Positions 51,873-64,000 of a stretch of 64,000 bases of DNA are shown in pieces (position 1 is the first letter of the stretch; each line of letters starts with the position of its first letter). Below the pieces are notes generated by a model. That model did not search any database, was not told the DNA's origin, and saw only the letters and a list, made by a program, of their open reading frames with translations. The position numbers and the translations under genes were made by a program. Source of the stretch: Dicaeum eximium (lineage: Eukaryota; Chordata; Aves; Passeriformes; Dicaeidae); the NCBI GenBank assembly GCA_013396995.1, contig VWZP01004610.1, positions 479,794 through 543,793 of the forward strand, written 5' to 3'.

Positions 51873-54785
51873 AAGATTCTATATTTATACAGCCCAGGGC
51901 TCCTCTGTGTCATCTCTTGGTCTGAAAAGTGTTGTCCTTGAAGCAGAATAAAAATAAATAATGCAACAGTTTTGAGAGACTTTTGCAAGGATAGATCTCA
52001 TCCAGATTTCTACAGGGGTTCCAGAGTTAAGAGTTAGGACAGAGTTAGGACAGAGGCTGCCACACTGCTCAGGGGGAACTGCCCACTGTGTTTGCTTAAA
52101 AGATTCACAGACCTCTGAAAAAAATGGGCAATCTGCTGGAGAAATGCACCAAACCAGCTGCTGCCAAGAACAGCCTGTGGAACACAGACACTGTGCCTGG
52201 TTACTTCTGAAATATCTCAATAAAAGGGGCTGAGAGAGAAGAGAGAATCACAATTGTGCCTTCTAAGGACAGCCCATGGTCACCAAAGCATGTCAGTACA
52301 GAAGTCTGAGAGGATAATAAACAGACCATGAGGGCATTTGGGGCTTGTTCAGCCTCAAAATTCCAGAGGTTGTGTTGGATTTGGCTTGCCATTCTATTCT
52401 AAAAAGGACACCATTAAATAAATACTTCCCAATACATTACTGAATTCTCTTTTGAATAAACACTGCACTATTGAAATACAGATTATTCCATGCTCTCCAT
52501 TTGTAGTGAAGGTTTAACATTCAGAATGCTAAGGGGAAAAATCTCTCAGATCCATCCAAATGCAGCATACCTGCTGCCATTTTCCTCACCAGCTGGCTGG
52601 TTTTTCTGGAATACCATTCCCATTCCCTTTTCCACTTTGGTGGCACAGCGGGTAACTACCAGCAGGAAAAAAAAGAGATTTTTTTTTTTTTTACATAGTG
52701 ACAAATACCAGTTTCTACTCATGGCTTAAAATAAATACTGGTATTAGGAAACAAAAAAAAAGAAGTGTGTTAGAGTTTCAGGGGCATTCTTCCATTAGCA
52801 GCTTTAAAAGTTATCAGGCTGTGTATTTTGCCAGTCACATTAAAAACTGTGAAGCACTCAAGTCACTTCAAACATGTTAGTTTCTCTTCATTCCCTGTTC
52901 CAAACAGTCCTAGAAATAAGTGTCTAAATTATACATGTCATTTGCAATGCAGCAATCTCCTTTCATCCCCATAATGAGCAGGAACATTCTTCTCTGTAAA
53001 CTAAAGGATGTTTTAGTTCCTTACATAAGGCGTGAGTCACGGCGAGCCCCGCGCTGCAGAGCCCTTCCCGCGGAAACGTGGATTAAAGAGGGGAGGCAAA
53101 ACATACAGCATGAACTCTGCTTTGCTTTTAGCACTAATTGTGAATTATTAATCACACCCAGCTTGAGTTACACTTGTGGAAGGGACCAATTTGGAATTTG
53201 GGGAAAAAGGACAACGTTGGGAAGGCAGAAATGGAAGCTTTGCTCTTAGGTCTCGGCCAGGGGATGAAACTTCTCCATCCCTTACTTTTGCTGGATGGGA
53301 TGGAAAAGATTTTTGGTTTTACAGCAGCAGCACGTAGAGAGGCCAGGTCAGAAAATCTCAGCCTAAAGTACAAAGCTTGGTGGTTTTGGGTGATAAGAAT
53401 CCCAGGAGAAAATAGGGACCAGCAAGAGAAAGATTTAGGATTAAGATACACAGATTTGGTGGTGGTGACATTAGAAAGCTGAGAATAGAATCCAGCTGAT
53501 TTCCAGTCAAGTCCTTTTTCCTTCCTCCCATAATCAGACTTAACTTGAGAGGGTTTATGAAGTGCAAAGGTTTAGAAAGAGTGGAAAATGCTGTTCATTT
53601 TCAGGGCTTTGAACACGCCGAGGCCATGAGCAGTAGATGATAATGTTGTGTCAGAACTTTCTAGTATCCCACAGCTTCCAGAGGCTCCCAGCACACATTC
53701 CATGGCCAGTTGGTGGTGGCACACAGGATGTCTGCTGCTGGCTGCACTGGGATGAGCTGGCTCTGTGTGGAGAGTGGAAGAAGCCCTGCAAGGACCATAA
53801 AGTTACTATGCTGTTGTCAGCACAGTGAGTGAGGAGTGGCAGCTGTTCCTACAGCCTGAGGAGATTCACTAAAACTCCAAAGAGAGGAGAAACTGCTCTG
53901 TCTAAACTCTTCTGGGGCTCAGGAACCAGAACTGAACCCCAGGAAATCCCAGCTGTGGCAGTTCACTTCACCTCCCTCCATGAAGCACAAAGTGAGACCT
54001 GTCTGTTCCTCTCCTCCGCAGGCAGGGAGGGCTTTACTCCACATCTGCACCAACCACAGGGGCAGATAAGCCATTAATGTGGCTTCTAAATACTCCTGGT
54101 CAAGATTTCCTCAAGGAGCCTTTCAGAGGGGGCTGTGCCTCCCAGGAAGTAACAGGACTGAAGCTGTCATAATATCAAATGTCAGGATAATGAAATAAAG
54201 TAGGAGAGCCTCCCATATTCTTCCTGTGAGTTTGTCCCTCATGATGCTTCCCCTGAGTGTGTGATCTGATTCCAGCCTCTGTTTCACTGAGCAGAAATGG
54301 CACCCAGTAAAGAAGAAATATTTCCTCTGAGCCTTAAGCTGTTCACCTTCTGGGGCCAGAGATTTTTCTTCAGAGTGTGAGCTGACCTCAGAGGAGATTA
54401 AGAGATGGAGTTATTCTGTCAGACATTCCCAGGCCTGTGAGCACATGGAAGGAGCTTTGGTTGAAATGAGAACCTCCAGCACTCTGTGAAAAATGAGTAA
54501 TCCTTATAACCTAAATATCCACAGGGTGCTCTGGGCTAAATCCATGCTATGGATGCTACAGGGTTAAGCCCATCTCTTGCATACTTTTAGGGCAAACTGC
54601 AATTCCCCAGGTGGTTTAGTCAGTTTGGTGATTTCACTCAGAGTGATCTGACCCATCCAAAGGCAAAAAAATACTCTTTCAAATATTAAGAGTGACATCA
54701 GGAACCTTATGACTTTCACTGATGACAAATCCTGCACTTGAGAAGGACTAAAACTTCTCTGTGACACATTTTGGGGCACACTGAC

Positions 54786-54852
54786 CCTGCTCTGTGCAGG
54801 AGGGTCAAGTTTGGACCTCTTAAGGTCCTTTCCAGCCTGACTATTCCAACAG
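54786..54852 (+). mobile_element. CR1 LINE 3' end remnant, sense
   Basis: Reads CTGCTCTGTGCAGGAGGGTC, then a block like 'TTGGACCTCTTAAGGTCC' and 'TTTCCAGCCTGACTATTCC', the sense version of the CR1 3' tail. Short and diverged. Confidence 0.7.
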
Positions 54853-57800
54853 GCAAGTCTGAGTCATTGTTTCATCCTAGCAGGCAGTAAATCTCCAGGA
54901 TAACCCCCAAGCCTCACAGGCCTGGCCTTTCCAAGCAGTGGAGATGGAGTTGGTGACTCACCTGGAGCAGAGCTCTGGGAATCCTGGAAAGTGGAGTCTG
55001 CTAATAATTAATGACTTTTTTGTCTGCATCCAAACAAAAGATGTGGCAACGCTGTTCTCACATAGCCAAGTGAAACAAAACAAATGACATTCTTCTTGTG
55101 TAAAGACAAGCCTAAGTTGGCTTTTCTAAGAAAACTCCCAGGCACTTTTATCTCACAGCTTCACAGATCCTCTTGTGCCTTTTGCTTTTTCCTCCTGCTG
55201 CTCTGCCTCACTTGTCAGTTAACAAACAGCACTCGGTGTTCTCTCATGGCAGAAATGATGCATTTATCACACCTAAATAATGATATTTGACAGTAGCTAC
55301 TCATGTCTACTCTATTAATTGTGAACTGTCCACTTCCCCAGATCTCTTTCAGGGAAAAGATTCATAATGCCATGATCCTCTGGAAAGTCAAGTCCCCAAA
55401 AGCAAATCAAATTCCTGAAATCATTATATAAAGTTTTTAAAAACCTTCTCCTTTGCAGATAAAGCAGGAATTTTTCTCTCTGATGTCACGTGGGGAAAAG
55501 AGGCCCAAGCACCTGTTAATAATACACTGATCCTTGTCTGAGTCAGACATGTTGAGTGTTTCTCCTTTTACCATGATTTTTTCTGCTCATAGTTGTTACG
55601 GTGAAAACGTTGTAATTTCTGGCTTTTGCCTCTTGTCTTTCTTTCTTCCCCTGCAACATTGTTAAAGAAAAATTCAAGCCTGACATCAGGCAGGATCAAA
55701 GAGATCAGGAGCATAATGAAGTCCTTGTTTTCCCACTAAAGAAAACTCATCCCTGGAACTCCCACATGTAGGGCTGTGCCTTCTGCCCTTCCAGTAGGAG
55801 CAATATTAGCAGGACTTTTTAAAGCTAGGACTACACACACAGTATCCTCAGGGCCAACAGAACAAATCTGGCATCTCTGGACACTCATCTTGGAGCAGAA
55901 GTTGTTATTTTTAAACTGGACCATTGTCACAGTGAATTCCTCAAAATCCCAAAGGTTAAGTTGTTTTTCATAACTATGCATTTAAAAAACCAATCCAAAA
56001 CAGCAGGAAAAAAAACCCCAAGAACCAACCAAGAACTTTATTATTTTGTGGGAGAGTTTTGACCTTTTATTCATGTATATTTTTCAGAGGCAGCCCTGCA
56101 CTGTTTATGCCCCAAGCCAGAATGTCACAAGCCATCTTAGCAGGGAGCAGCAGCGCAGGGACAGGCGGGGTAAGGCAAGGAGAGCAGGTGGGAGGGCGTG
56201 AGAAGCAGCAGAGAGGGGCACCGAGGTAATGCTCCCTTAATCTTGGCTGCTGAAACATCTAGGGTGGGCAGGATTGCATTCCCCTCTTTCCCCAAAGCCT
56301 GACACAAGCACCAAACCCTCTCCTGACACAAGATGAAAGAGCAACACGAGTCTACAGCTCCGTGAGGAAGGGCAGGAGGTGGAGTGGAGCCAAACTCTCA
56401 TCTCCCCAAGCACTGACAGAGCCAGATCCAAATCTGCCCGTCACAAATGACTCGTTGCCTGGGTGATGGATTGTTTCTGAATCCAGACTGCTCTGGAGGT
56501 TACAGCAGCAATTCCTCCTGCTGTCAGGATGACTCACGGCCAGCTCAGACACTGAGACCTATTGACTCAGCATCCCTCCTCTGCTGAATGAGATTTTTCT
56601 CTGTGCTGATGAAACACTCTTTGGCCTTGATGTTAATCTTTGAATCTGTGAGATCCCAGATGCCTTCAGGATGTTGTAATAGATGGGAAGTGCCAACAGG
56701 TTGCAAAGCAAAGCGAGGTTGTCTTCTTCTTCACATTTGGACCATTATTTCCTTCCAAGAAGGAAAAGGCAGGAACTAAGGACAAAATAGGTGCTGTGCT
56801 TCAAGTGATGCTCTGCATTGCTTCTCTCTGCTCTGGGAGTAAAGAGCTGCATCTTACTGGGCCCTGGTCCTGCATCAAACCTCCTCAGAGAGCCTCAGAG
56901 AAGCACTGACCTCACAGCTCTGAGTCTCTGGGAGCCAACATTCATCTCAGCCATGGGAAGAAAGAAAATTCCCAGCTGGCAAAGAGAAAAGCAGACTCCA
57001 GATGTACTCAAGAACAAATTTTACCTATTCAAAATATGGGCAGAAATTTTCTCCAGACTTCAGCAGATCACAGCTCTCTAAAGAAAAAAAAGTAATGTAA
57101 TGTTGCCCTGAATCATGGTCAGCAATTCCCCCCTCCTAACATTATCCCAAGGGTGGCACAATTAACAATAATCTATTTATTGAGAGTTCACTTAGTACAC
57201 TGGTGCCAGGGACTTTTTTATTTTAGTAAGACTAAGACCTGTCTGTTTTTCTGGCTTAACCCCATTCAGTAAAGAGGAATATTTTAATGGGCTTAAACAC
57301 CAACTACTCACTGAGTAGTTTGTGAGTAAAGACTTGTTCATGCTACACTACTCCAGCCTGATACAATGGGAAAAGACCTGAAAAGGGAAAGTAAGAACTC
57401 TTAAGAGCTGGAAAATCCATGCAGGGGCAGCAGGATCTCGGTGCTGTGACACAAATAAATTTTGCCACATCCAGGATTTAGTTAAGTCCCCCTGACCACC
57501 ACAGACAGAGCTGCACTGACATCTGGATTAGTGCACAGTCACATCCTTGATTCCCTCAGATTCAGGGCACAATTTGTCCTTCAGAAAATTCCCTCCTTTC
57601 CTGCTTCCATGCAAAGTGCCCCAAACAGTGCTGCAGAAGAGGGGTCATCACCTGGAGGGAAATCCACAAACAGCTCCCACAAAAGCAGCAAACAAAGCAG
57701 ACCATCAGAACCTGGCCTGGCTTTCTTGTTTTTCATTATTTTAGCTCCCTACTGTATTTGGGAGCTAGGAAATTTAGGAAATTCAAACCAAACAACAATG

Positions 57801-60800
57801 TTGGGAAGCACATTCAATTTTCTTCAAAGGCAGAAAAAGGCTGCAAAACATTCTGTGAGCACAGCACGAGTTACCTCATTAAATATGAAAAATGCCAATT
57901 AAGGACAGCATAAATCCCAAAAATGGATTCAGGACCCTCCTTTTGTTTTTAAAGGCTCCTCAATGTAAGCTTGCAATCTGGGAAGAAGCACAGCATAGGA
58001 TGCATTTGCTGGGGTTTATATTCCCACACTTCAGAATCCACCTCACCATCCCCAGTTACTCCATTTGGGTTGGGATCAGTCTTTGCTGCTGCTCTGGAGG
58101 AATCAGGCACATTTCTGGTTATTATTGACAGCAAAAGATTCTCTCCTAAAAAAAACAGGCACAGAATTTTAGGAGATCAGGGCAGGCCCAGACCAGGGGC
58201 AGGCACAGGTGCTCTTTGGAACAGATATAAACCCAGCCTCCAGAATTTTTGCAGCTGGTTAATTCCTCGCCCCACCATCAAATGTGATTGTGAAGTCATA
58301 CCAGGGTGAAATTAGGAAAATGATCCTGCAAGGAGACAATGGGAATCAGGTTGGCAAAATGAGCTCTTATTGATAGAAAGTAAAAGCTCTAAACTTGAAT
58401 TTTTGCCATAAAGGAAAATTTCTTTTTTCCAGAATGAGTCTATACTTCAGAAGAATAAAAGGGAGAACTAATATTATACTTTTATTTTAACATCTACATC
58501 CTCAAAAGTGACAGGAAGCATCATATGAAACATTTCTAGGGTGTAGTTGAAAGAAAACCACTTTGCAGAAGTTTGTCACATATGCCTGCAATGAATGCTT
58601 GTTAGGACTCCATTTTTATGAGGGATGAAAGGGATTGCAAAGAGACTCGATGAAATTTTAACACAGCTTCAATATTTACATTTGCTGGTGAACATAATTT
58701 GCTCAGAGAACAATTGGAAATGTTATAATGACACTTCATATTTCAATATTTTTGTGTGCCTCACAGACAAGAATGTGTATATATTTACAAAATAATTTCA
58801 ATGCATCATCACTGCTTCATGTGTCTTACAGGGCTGAGAAAATGTGTAGAAACTTTAAAAAATCAGTAAAATATCAACTTTGATCAATTGAGAGTAGACA
58901 CTACTTGCAAAGTGAGGCACTCATCTTCACAGGACAGAGAAATTACCACAGCTCTTTCCTGGAAAAGTTAAGGATTATGGGTATAGATTTATTAAATTGC
59001 TCAGACTTTTGCAGTTTTTTAGATGAAAGAGCCTGTGGAGGGGAAGGTTTGGTCTGTGTTAGATGATGTCTGCAGAGGAAAACTCCTTTAAGGAAAATTT
59101 GCAGAAGGTAAGCAAGAATGTCCTGGATTTCTCCAGAAGATGTTAAAATCTTCACATTTTCAGGCTTGAAAATCCATCTGGAGAATTGGATAACTGCCTT
59201 TTTTAGGGAAAAGGGTAAGGTTTCACCCCAGCCACTTCAATGCATGTCTAAAGGGAGTCCCTGTGTCACCCTGCAGCTGAATCCTGCCCTGACAGGACAG
59301 AGCCAAACCCTGCTGAGCCCACTGAAATAGCTGGGAAATGGCACTGAAAGAGCTGGGATCCCTGGGAACTGCGGGATGGGGAGAAGAAACTGAAAGTAAG
59401 ACTGTGTGAGAGTAAAAGGCTGAACAAAACCCTAATTACATTACTCTAAAAGTGCCAGGTACCTTAAAAATATTAATGTTGGAAATCGGAGGAACTGGGG
59501 GTTTGCATAATTTTGTTAATTTTGTTAATTATGTGGTCATTTCTGCTGAAATGTGCATTCCTCTGCCAGGTGTGTCAGGATGCCACCCACAGCACCTAAA
59601 TATCAAACCAAAAATACTTTTCTGAACGGTGTGGCTGAATATTCTCTGATGAAGATTTGACAAAAGCAGTGTCAGTGCCAGGCTGAGCTGGGCTGGGCTG
59701 GGGGAAGGCAGGAATGTCTGTACCCACCTTTGCACTGTCCATCCCTGCACACAGAACCTGACTTTGCTTTGCTCCTGAGCCTTTGGGCTGCTCCATCTTC
59801 CCTCTGCAGACAGAAGCCAGCAGCAGAAGATCCCCAAGAATGGCTGGCAGGGAGCAGGCAGCAATCCTGCCTTCCTCAGGATTCCCAAACTCCAGCAGTG
59901 CTGGGATGAGTCAGGGGATTCCTGGTTTTTACACCAGTTTCTGTGCACAGATAAAATACCTTTCATTCATGAGCCCAGGAGCCTGGTGTCCACTGAGCAG
60001 GAGTGGAATGGGTGTGAGGGAATTCCAGCCTTTTCCTCACTCCCTCAGTACTTCCAAGGCACAATGTCCTTGCTTGCAAGTCTTCTTTGGTGAGGGTGCC
60101 TGGAGGCTTTTGTGCAGGCAACAGCAGTTTGTCATTTCAGTATCCAGTCCTGCCCTTGGAAATTATTAAAATCCAGGACATCTTTGGAATGGGAAATTAA
60201 ATGTGTTCTCCAACAAACCCCTGCAACTGCTCGTGTTGCTGGCAGCTATGTTAAAACAAGGGTGTTCAAATAAAATTCCTATTTAAAAATTGAATTGAAC
60301 TTTTCAATGGGATTAGATTTTCCTGAAATTTTATTAGCAGGCAGGTTCATAAACTACAACAGAAACAAAGCAGGAAAACCAAATCATTCTTTATGAGCTA
60401 TAAAAAGGTAGCAAAGGGGACCAAAAAAGGGGAATCTTTTGAAATATTAAGTTTACAAAAGGGACTTTTGTCTTTCTGACAGTAAATGGCTCCCACAGAT
60501 TTGTTAATGTTATAAGCTCATAAAACATGGAGTAAAATGAGGTCTCAGCTGAATTCCAGCAGCACTCCCAGCTCCATTCCCATCCCAGTGCAGGAGGGGA
60601 TTAACAAACCCCCCAAGCCATCCACACCCTTATGGCACTGGGAATTCCCAGGAATGGCAGAGTGATCCCAGCAGGTGCTCAGGAGGAAATCTGGGATCCA
60701 GCTCTGCACAGCAAACGTTCCACTGGGGAATGGCAGCTCTGCCCCAGCCATGGCTTTGCACATTCCCCACCCACACATCCCAAATCCTTTGGGCCTGGAT

Positions 60801-63035
60801 GGTCCCTGGCTGAGCCAGGCTTGGCCAGGAGCCCCACCTGGCACATCCCTGCAATCCCAAGCTGTGTCACACACCAGGACACTCCCCATGATCTAAAGGT
60901 CCCTCCTGGCCTTGCAGGTCACAAACAAGCAAATGAGTCTTGGCTGACTGCAAAGAATTTTCTTCTGCCCCTAGCAAGATTAAAACCTAAGGGATTATTT
61001 TGCCTTCCCTCCTCCTGCATTTTGAGTTAAAACCATTTTATTCACCTGCTCTCCTCAAAGTGCCACTCAGTAATTCAGACCACACTGCTCTCCAGAACAG
61101 GCTGCCTTCCAGAGCAGGGAAAAATACCCAGTTTTCTCTAAGGAATTTTGTAGAGACGAATGCTCCAGTCTGAAAAGCACTGGAAAAATAGATTGTTTTC
61201 AAAGACTTAATTGCAACTACTCTTGAAGGGCAATACCCAATTCATTGTCACCTTCAGTGCACACACTGCTCATCCCTCCAGGATCCAGGCTGGAAACTCT
61301 CTCAGCTGCTGCTCAGCAGGTGAATCCATTGCACTGGGAGCTCATAGGAATATACTAAATATATACAGCTGCTTCTATTCATCAGCTTGCTTCTGTGGCT
61401 CTGGACTTACTCAGCAAAATAATCCAAACAATGGCTTTGCCTTTGGGAATTGGTTGCCATAAACAAAAGAAGGAGAAATGAGGCAGTGTGAGGTCAGCCA
61501 GTCCTTTGACCAGGGCACAGGATTCAAACGTGTCTAAAGTAACTCCATGTCCCTAAATAACCAAAAGTGTCTCTGAAGAAGTGTTTCAAGTGTTTGGAAA
61601 TGAAGTGGAAGGCTTCTAGTGGAATCTATGGATTATGGAAAAGTGGTCATTCAGCAAGGTTTGCATCCTCTTATCTACAGGACTCTATGGCAGAGATAGC
61701 ATTATAAGCTTCTTGCTGTCCCCTCATTAATAATATTGTTAATGCTAATACAGATTAATACCTTTACCAGAACAATCTTCCAGAACAGTTTGATTGTGTT
61801 TGAAGAGTAATTTCAAGCCAACCCCTCCTTTTCCCAGACCCTGTGAGAGGCTCTGACTCTGCATCAGCTCCACCTGCAGCTTTCCAGGAGCAAATCTGGA
61901 AAAGGAAAACTGGCAGGGCATGAGAGGTCCAGACCCATTTCTGGCTGCTGTTCCTGCCCAGTAAATGCATTTATAATTCCAGATAATGACTCAATTGCAT
62001 GGGGGCTGTAATGGAAAGGGCTGCTGTGGAATAACCTCTCCAAAGAGTGCAGGGAACGTTGTCGTGCTGAAGCTGAGGGTCAGGCTGCCCTCACTCCCAA
62101 CATTTGTGCACATTCAGCAGTGACTCATGGAATTATGAGCCAGGGCTGGTGACCTGCAGGAATTCAGTCAGAGCCAAAAGAGAGCTGAGCATTGGTGTGG
62201 GTAATTAGAACATCCACATTTAGAAGGGGTCAAAGAAATATGGTATTAGAGGAGAAATAAAAACCCATTGGGATTCAAAGTCAGAAAACATGAGAAAAAA
62301 ATTCCCAGAAGTTGCTTATTATATTTTTATCCTATCGGCAACTTTTTGCACCTTTCCTTGAAACCTGTGGTCCTGGAAAATGCTGGGTATTAAATGTGGC
62401 AGCAGCTGGGACAAAGAGTTCTTTTGGACAGGTTTGAATCCTGTGTTCTCATGTAGCAAGCAACTTCAAAATACTCATTGTGAACTGAGAACTAAAAGTT
62501 CTCATCTACACGTCCTGACAGTGAAGAAAGAACTTTCTCAGAAGCATCAGTGCTTCGCTCTGTACAGTGGGAAGTGTCTGTAGAACCTGGAATAATCCAG
62601 ACCCATCCCAGTGCCCTAGTCTGGAACACTCAAGGAGCATTTGCAGAACTCTAGCACCATGCACTCCCTTTTCCCTGTATTCCCACACAGACACACAAAA
62701 GGTTTTCAGAAGCTGGCTGCTTAAAACTGGAGGCCACCATTTGCACATGGAAGAACACCTGGAAGAGCAGAAGCAGGAGCACTGGGAATGCATCCTTGCT
62801 GGCATGAATCCCACTCCTAAGGCTCTTCCTCTGATTCAATTCTTTCTTCCCTTGTGCTGAAATCAAGCAGACAAATGGGAGAGCTGCATTGAGGAGAAAA
62901 TCTCATCTGCACAGGGAATCACTCACAAAGCCCTTTAAACATCACCTGCTCTGGCATTCCCAGAGCTTGGTGCCAGCTCAGGACTGTTTCCCTGGGGTAC
63001 AGCTCAGATTTGCTCTCAAAATGCAGGTAAGCAAC

Positions 63036-63095
63036 CAGGGAATGGTTTGGGTCAGGAGGCCCCTAAATATCATCTGGTTCCACAGGCAGGGATGA
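63036..63095 (-). mobile_element. CR1 LINE 3' remnant, antisense
   Basis: GGAATGGTTTGGGTCAGGAG followed by AAATATCATCTGGTTCCAC matches the complement of the CR1 3' tail. About 60 bp, degenerate. Confidence 0.6.
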
Positions 63096-63483
63096 CACCC
63101 AAATCCAGACATAGCCTTGATGTTCCAACATTTCCCTGCCTCTCCTAGGACCCAGGGCTTCCTCCTGAGAGATCTGCTGGTTTCCACACCCAAGGGCTGG
63201 TAGAGAAGACAGTTCTGGAGACATTTGAGTGTCGCAGCCATTTTGTTAATTCTCCCAAGAAGCTGACTATTAATTTGGCATCTTCCCAGGAATATTGATG
63301 TAGGAACTACCACAACTGCAAGGTACTGTGCTTAGGAACTGCTCTACAAATCAGCTTCTTGATGGGTTTTGAGTTTTCATCTTTTCCAGGGGAGAAGAAG
63401 CCATCAAGGAAATTGCTGTGATTAATGTTTTATACACAGCATTTTCAGGAAGGGTCAATACATTTCATCAACAAATCTCTATC

Positions 63484-63728
63484 CCATGGAATCACAGAAT
63501 ATCCTGGGTTGGAAGGGACCCACCAGGATCACCCAGCCCAGCTCCTGTCCCTGCCCAGACCCCCCAGCAACCCCACCCTGTCCATCCCTAGCAGCATTAT
63601 CCAAACTCTCCTGGAGCTCTGGCAGCCTCGGGGCTGTGCCCATTCCCTGGGGAGCCTGGGCAGTGCCAGCACCCTCTGGGGGAAGAACCTTTCCTGATAT
63701 CCAACCTAAACTTCCCCTGACACAGCCT
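63484..63728 (-). mobile_element. CR1 LINE 3' fragment, antisense, younger subfamily
   Basis: The plus strand begins CATGGAATCACAGAATATCC and continues as in the copy at 16174, including 'GCAGCATTATCCAAAC' and 'GAAGAACCTTTCCTGATATCC'. It breaks off after CCTGACACAGCC, which marks its 5' truncation point. Confidence 0.92.
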
Positions 63729-64000
63729 GGGTAAGGGAATGGTGTGAGCAGCACCCATGGGGGGCTCAGTGTTCTTTAAGGCAGCGCACACAGTGGGGTA
63801 ATTCCATCTCCAAAACTGTTACTATTGCCTTCACTAAAGAGTGGCTCCTGAGTTCTTTTTCTGACTTAAAATACGTTTGAAAAGAACAAATTCACTGAGC
63901 TAAAACAGACTTAATGGACTCTGTTAAGTCTGTAAGAAGTGGAGACCTGATTTGCTCTTACATCACTGTAAATCAGTGTGAGCCACCAGAGAGTTTGCTC

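Larger units (their letters stand above)
46826..51890 (+). other. Probable 3' UTR and downstream sequence, up to the farthest candidate poly(A) site
   Basis: Starts directly after the stop codon. Candidate poly(A) signals are ATTAAA at 46994, AATAAA at 48881 and AATAAA at 51867, so the UTR could be about 0.2, 2.1 or 5.1 kb. An AT-rich block at about 49440-49710 contains TGTATATA at 49582, a match to the Pumilio site UGUANAUA. A 47-bp imperfect tandem duplication lies at 51650-51743. No open frame here looks like a gene. Confidence 0.55.
51891..64000. other. Intergenic region without recognisable gene
   Basis: About 12 kb with no open frame resembling a known protein and no exon series. Contains a short GC-rich patch near 53030-53075, CR1 remnants near 54786, 63036 and 63484, and T or A runs near 52679 and 52754. 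The neighbouring gene is not reached. Confidence 0.65.

Noticed and set aside
53030..53075. Short GC-rich patch with several CpGs, considered as a promoter
   Set aside because: Under 50 bp, no first exon follows, and no gene is recognised nearby.
62400..62462. ACAGGTTTGAATCCTGT, resembling a tRNA T arm
   Set aside because: The 5-bp stem fits, but the invariant C of the loop is T and no D arm or acceptor stem can be built upstream.

Overview
This is vertebrate nuclear DNA, almost certainly from a bird and probably a songbird. It holds one intron-split gene with canonical GT-AG junctions and many truncated CR1 LINE copies, the typical avian retrotransposon. There are no bacterial-style operons, and no tRNA, rRNA or CRISPR structures were seen.

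The only gene supported is the 3' two thirds of a VEGF receptor tyrosine kinase on the + strand. Nineteen coding exons lie between 7014 and 46825. By position they match exons 12-30 of the usual 30-exon VEGFR layout. Spliced together they give 2436 nt, that is 811 codons plus stop, with every intron phase in register. They encode the end of Ig domain 5, Ig domains 6 and 7, the transmembrane helix, the juxtamembrane segment, both kinase lobes with a kinase insert, and a complete C-terminal tail. The signal peptide, Ig1-4 and promoter must lie upstream of base 1.

The protein does not fit FLT1, KDR or FLT4 cleanly. Kinase core and kinase insert are KDR-like. The juxtamembrane helix, the Ig domain boundaries and the last exon (ending in a PPPDYNSV-type motif) are FLT1-like. 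The tail motif DSGMVL is KDR/FLT4-like. The best explanation is the fourth vertebrate VEGFR, kdr-like (kdrl/VEGFR4), which placental mammals lack.

Layout: 1-7013 upstream intron with a 68-bp direct repeat pair and a CR1; 7014-17948 extracellular and transmembrane exons; 19015-34803 juxtamembrane and kinase exons, with an ATT microsatellite, a 27-bp-arm hairpin and a 25-bp minisatellite interrupted by an N in the introns; 35912-46825 tail exons, including a 7.7-kb last intron; from 46826 a 3' UTR with several possible poly(A) sites, the farthest near 51867; then about 12 kb with no recognisable gene and some CR1 fragments.
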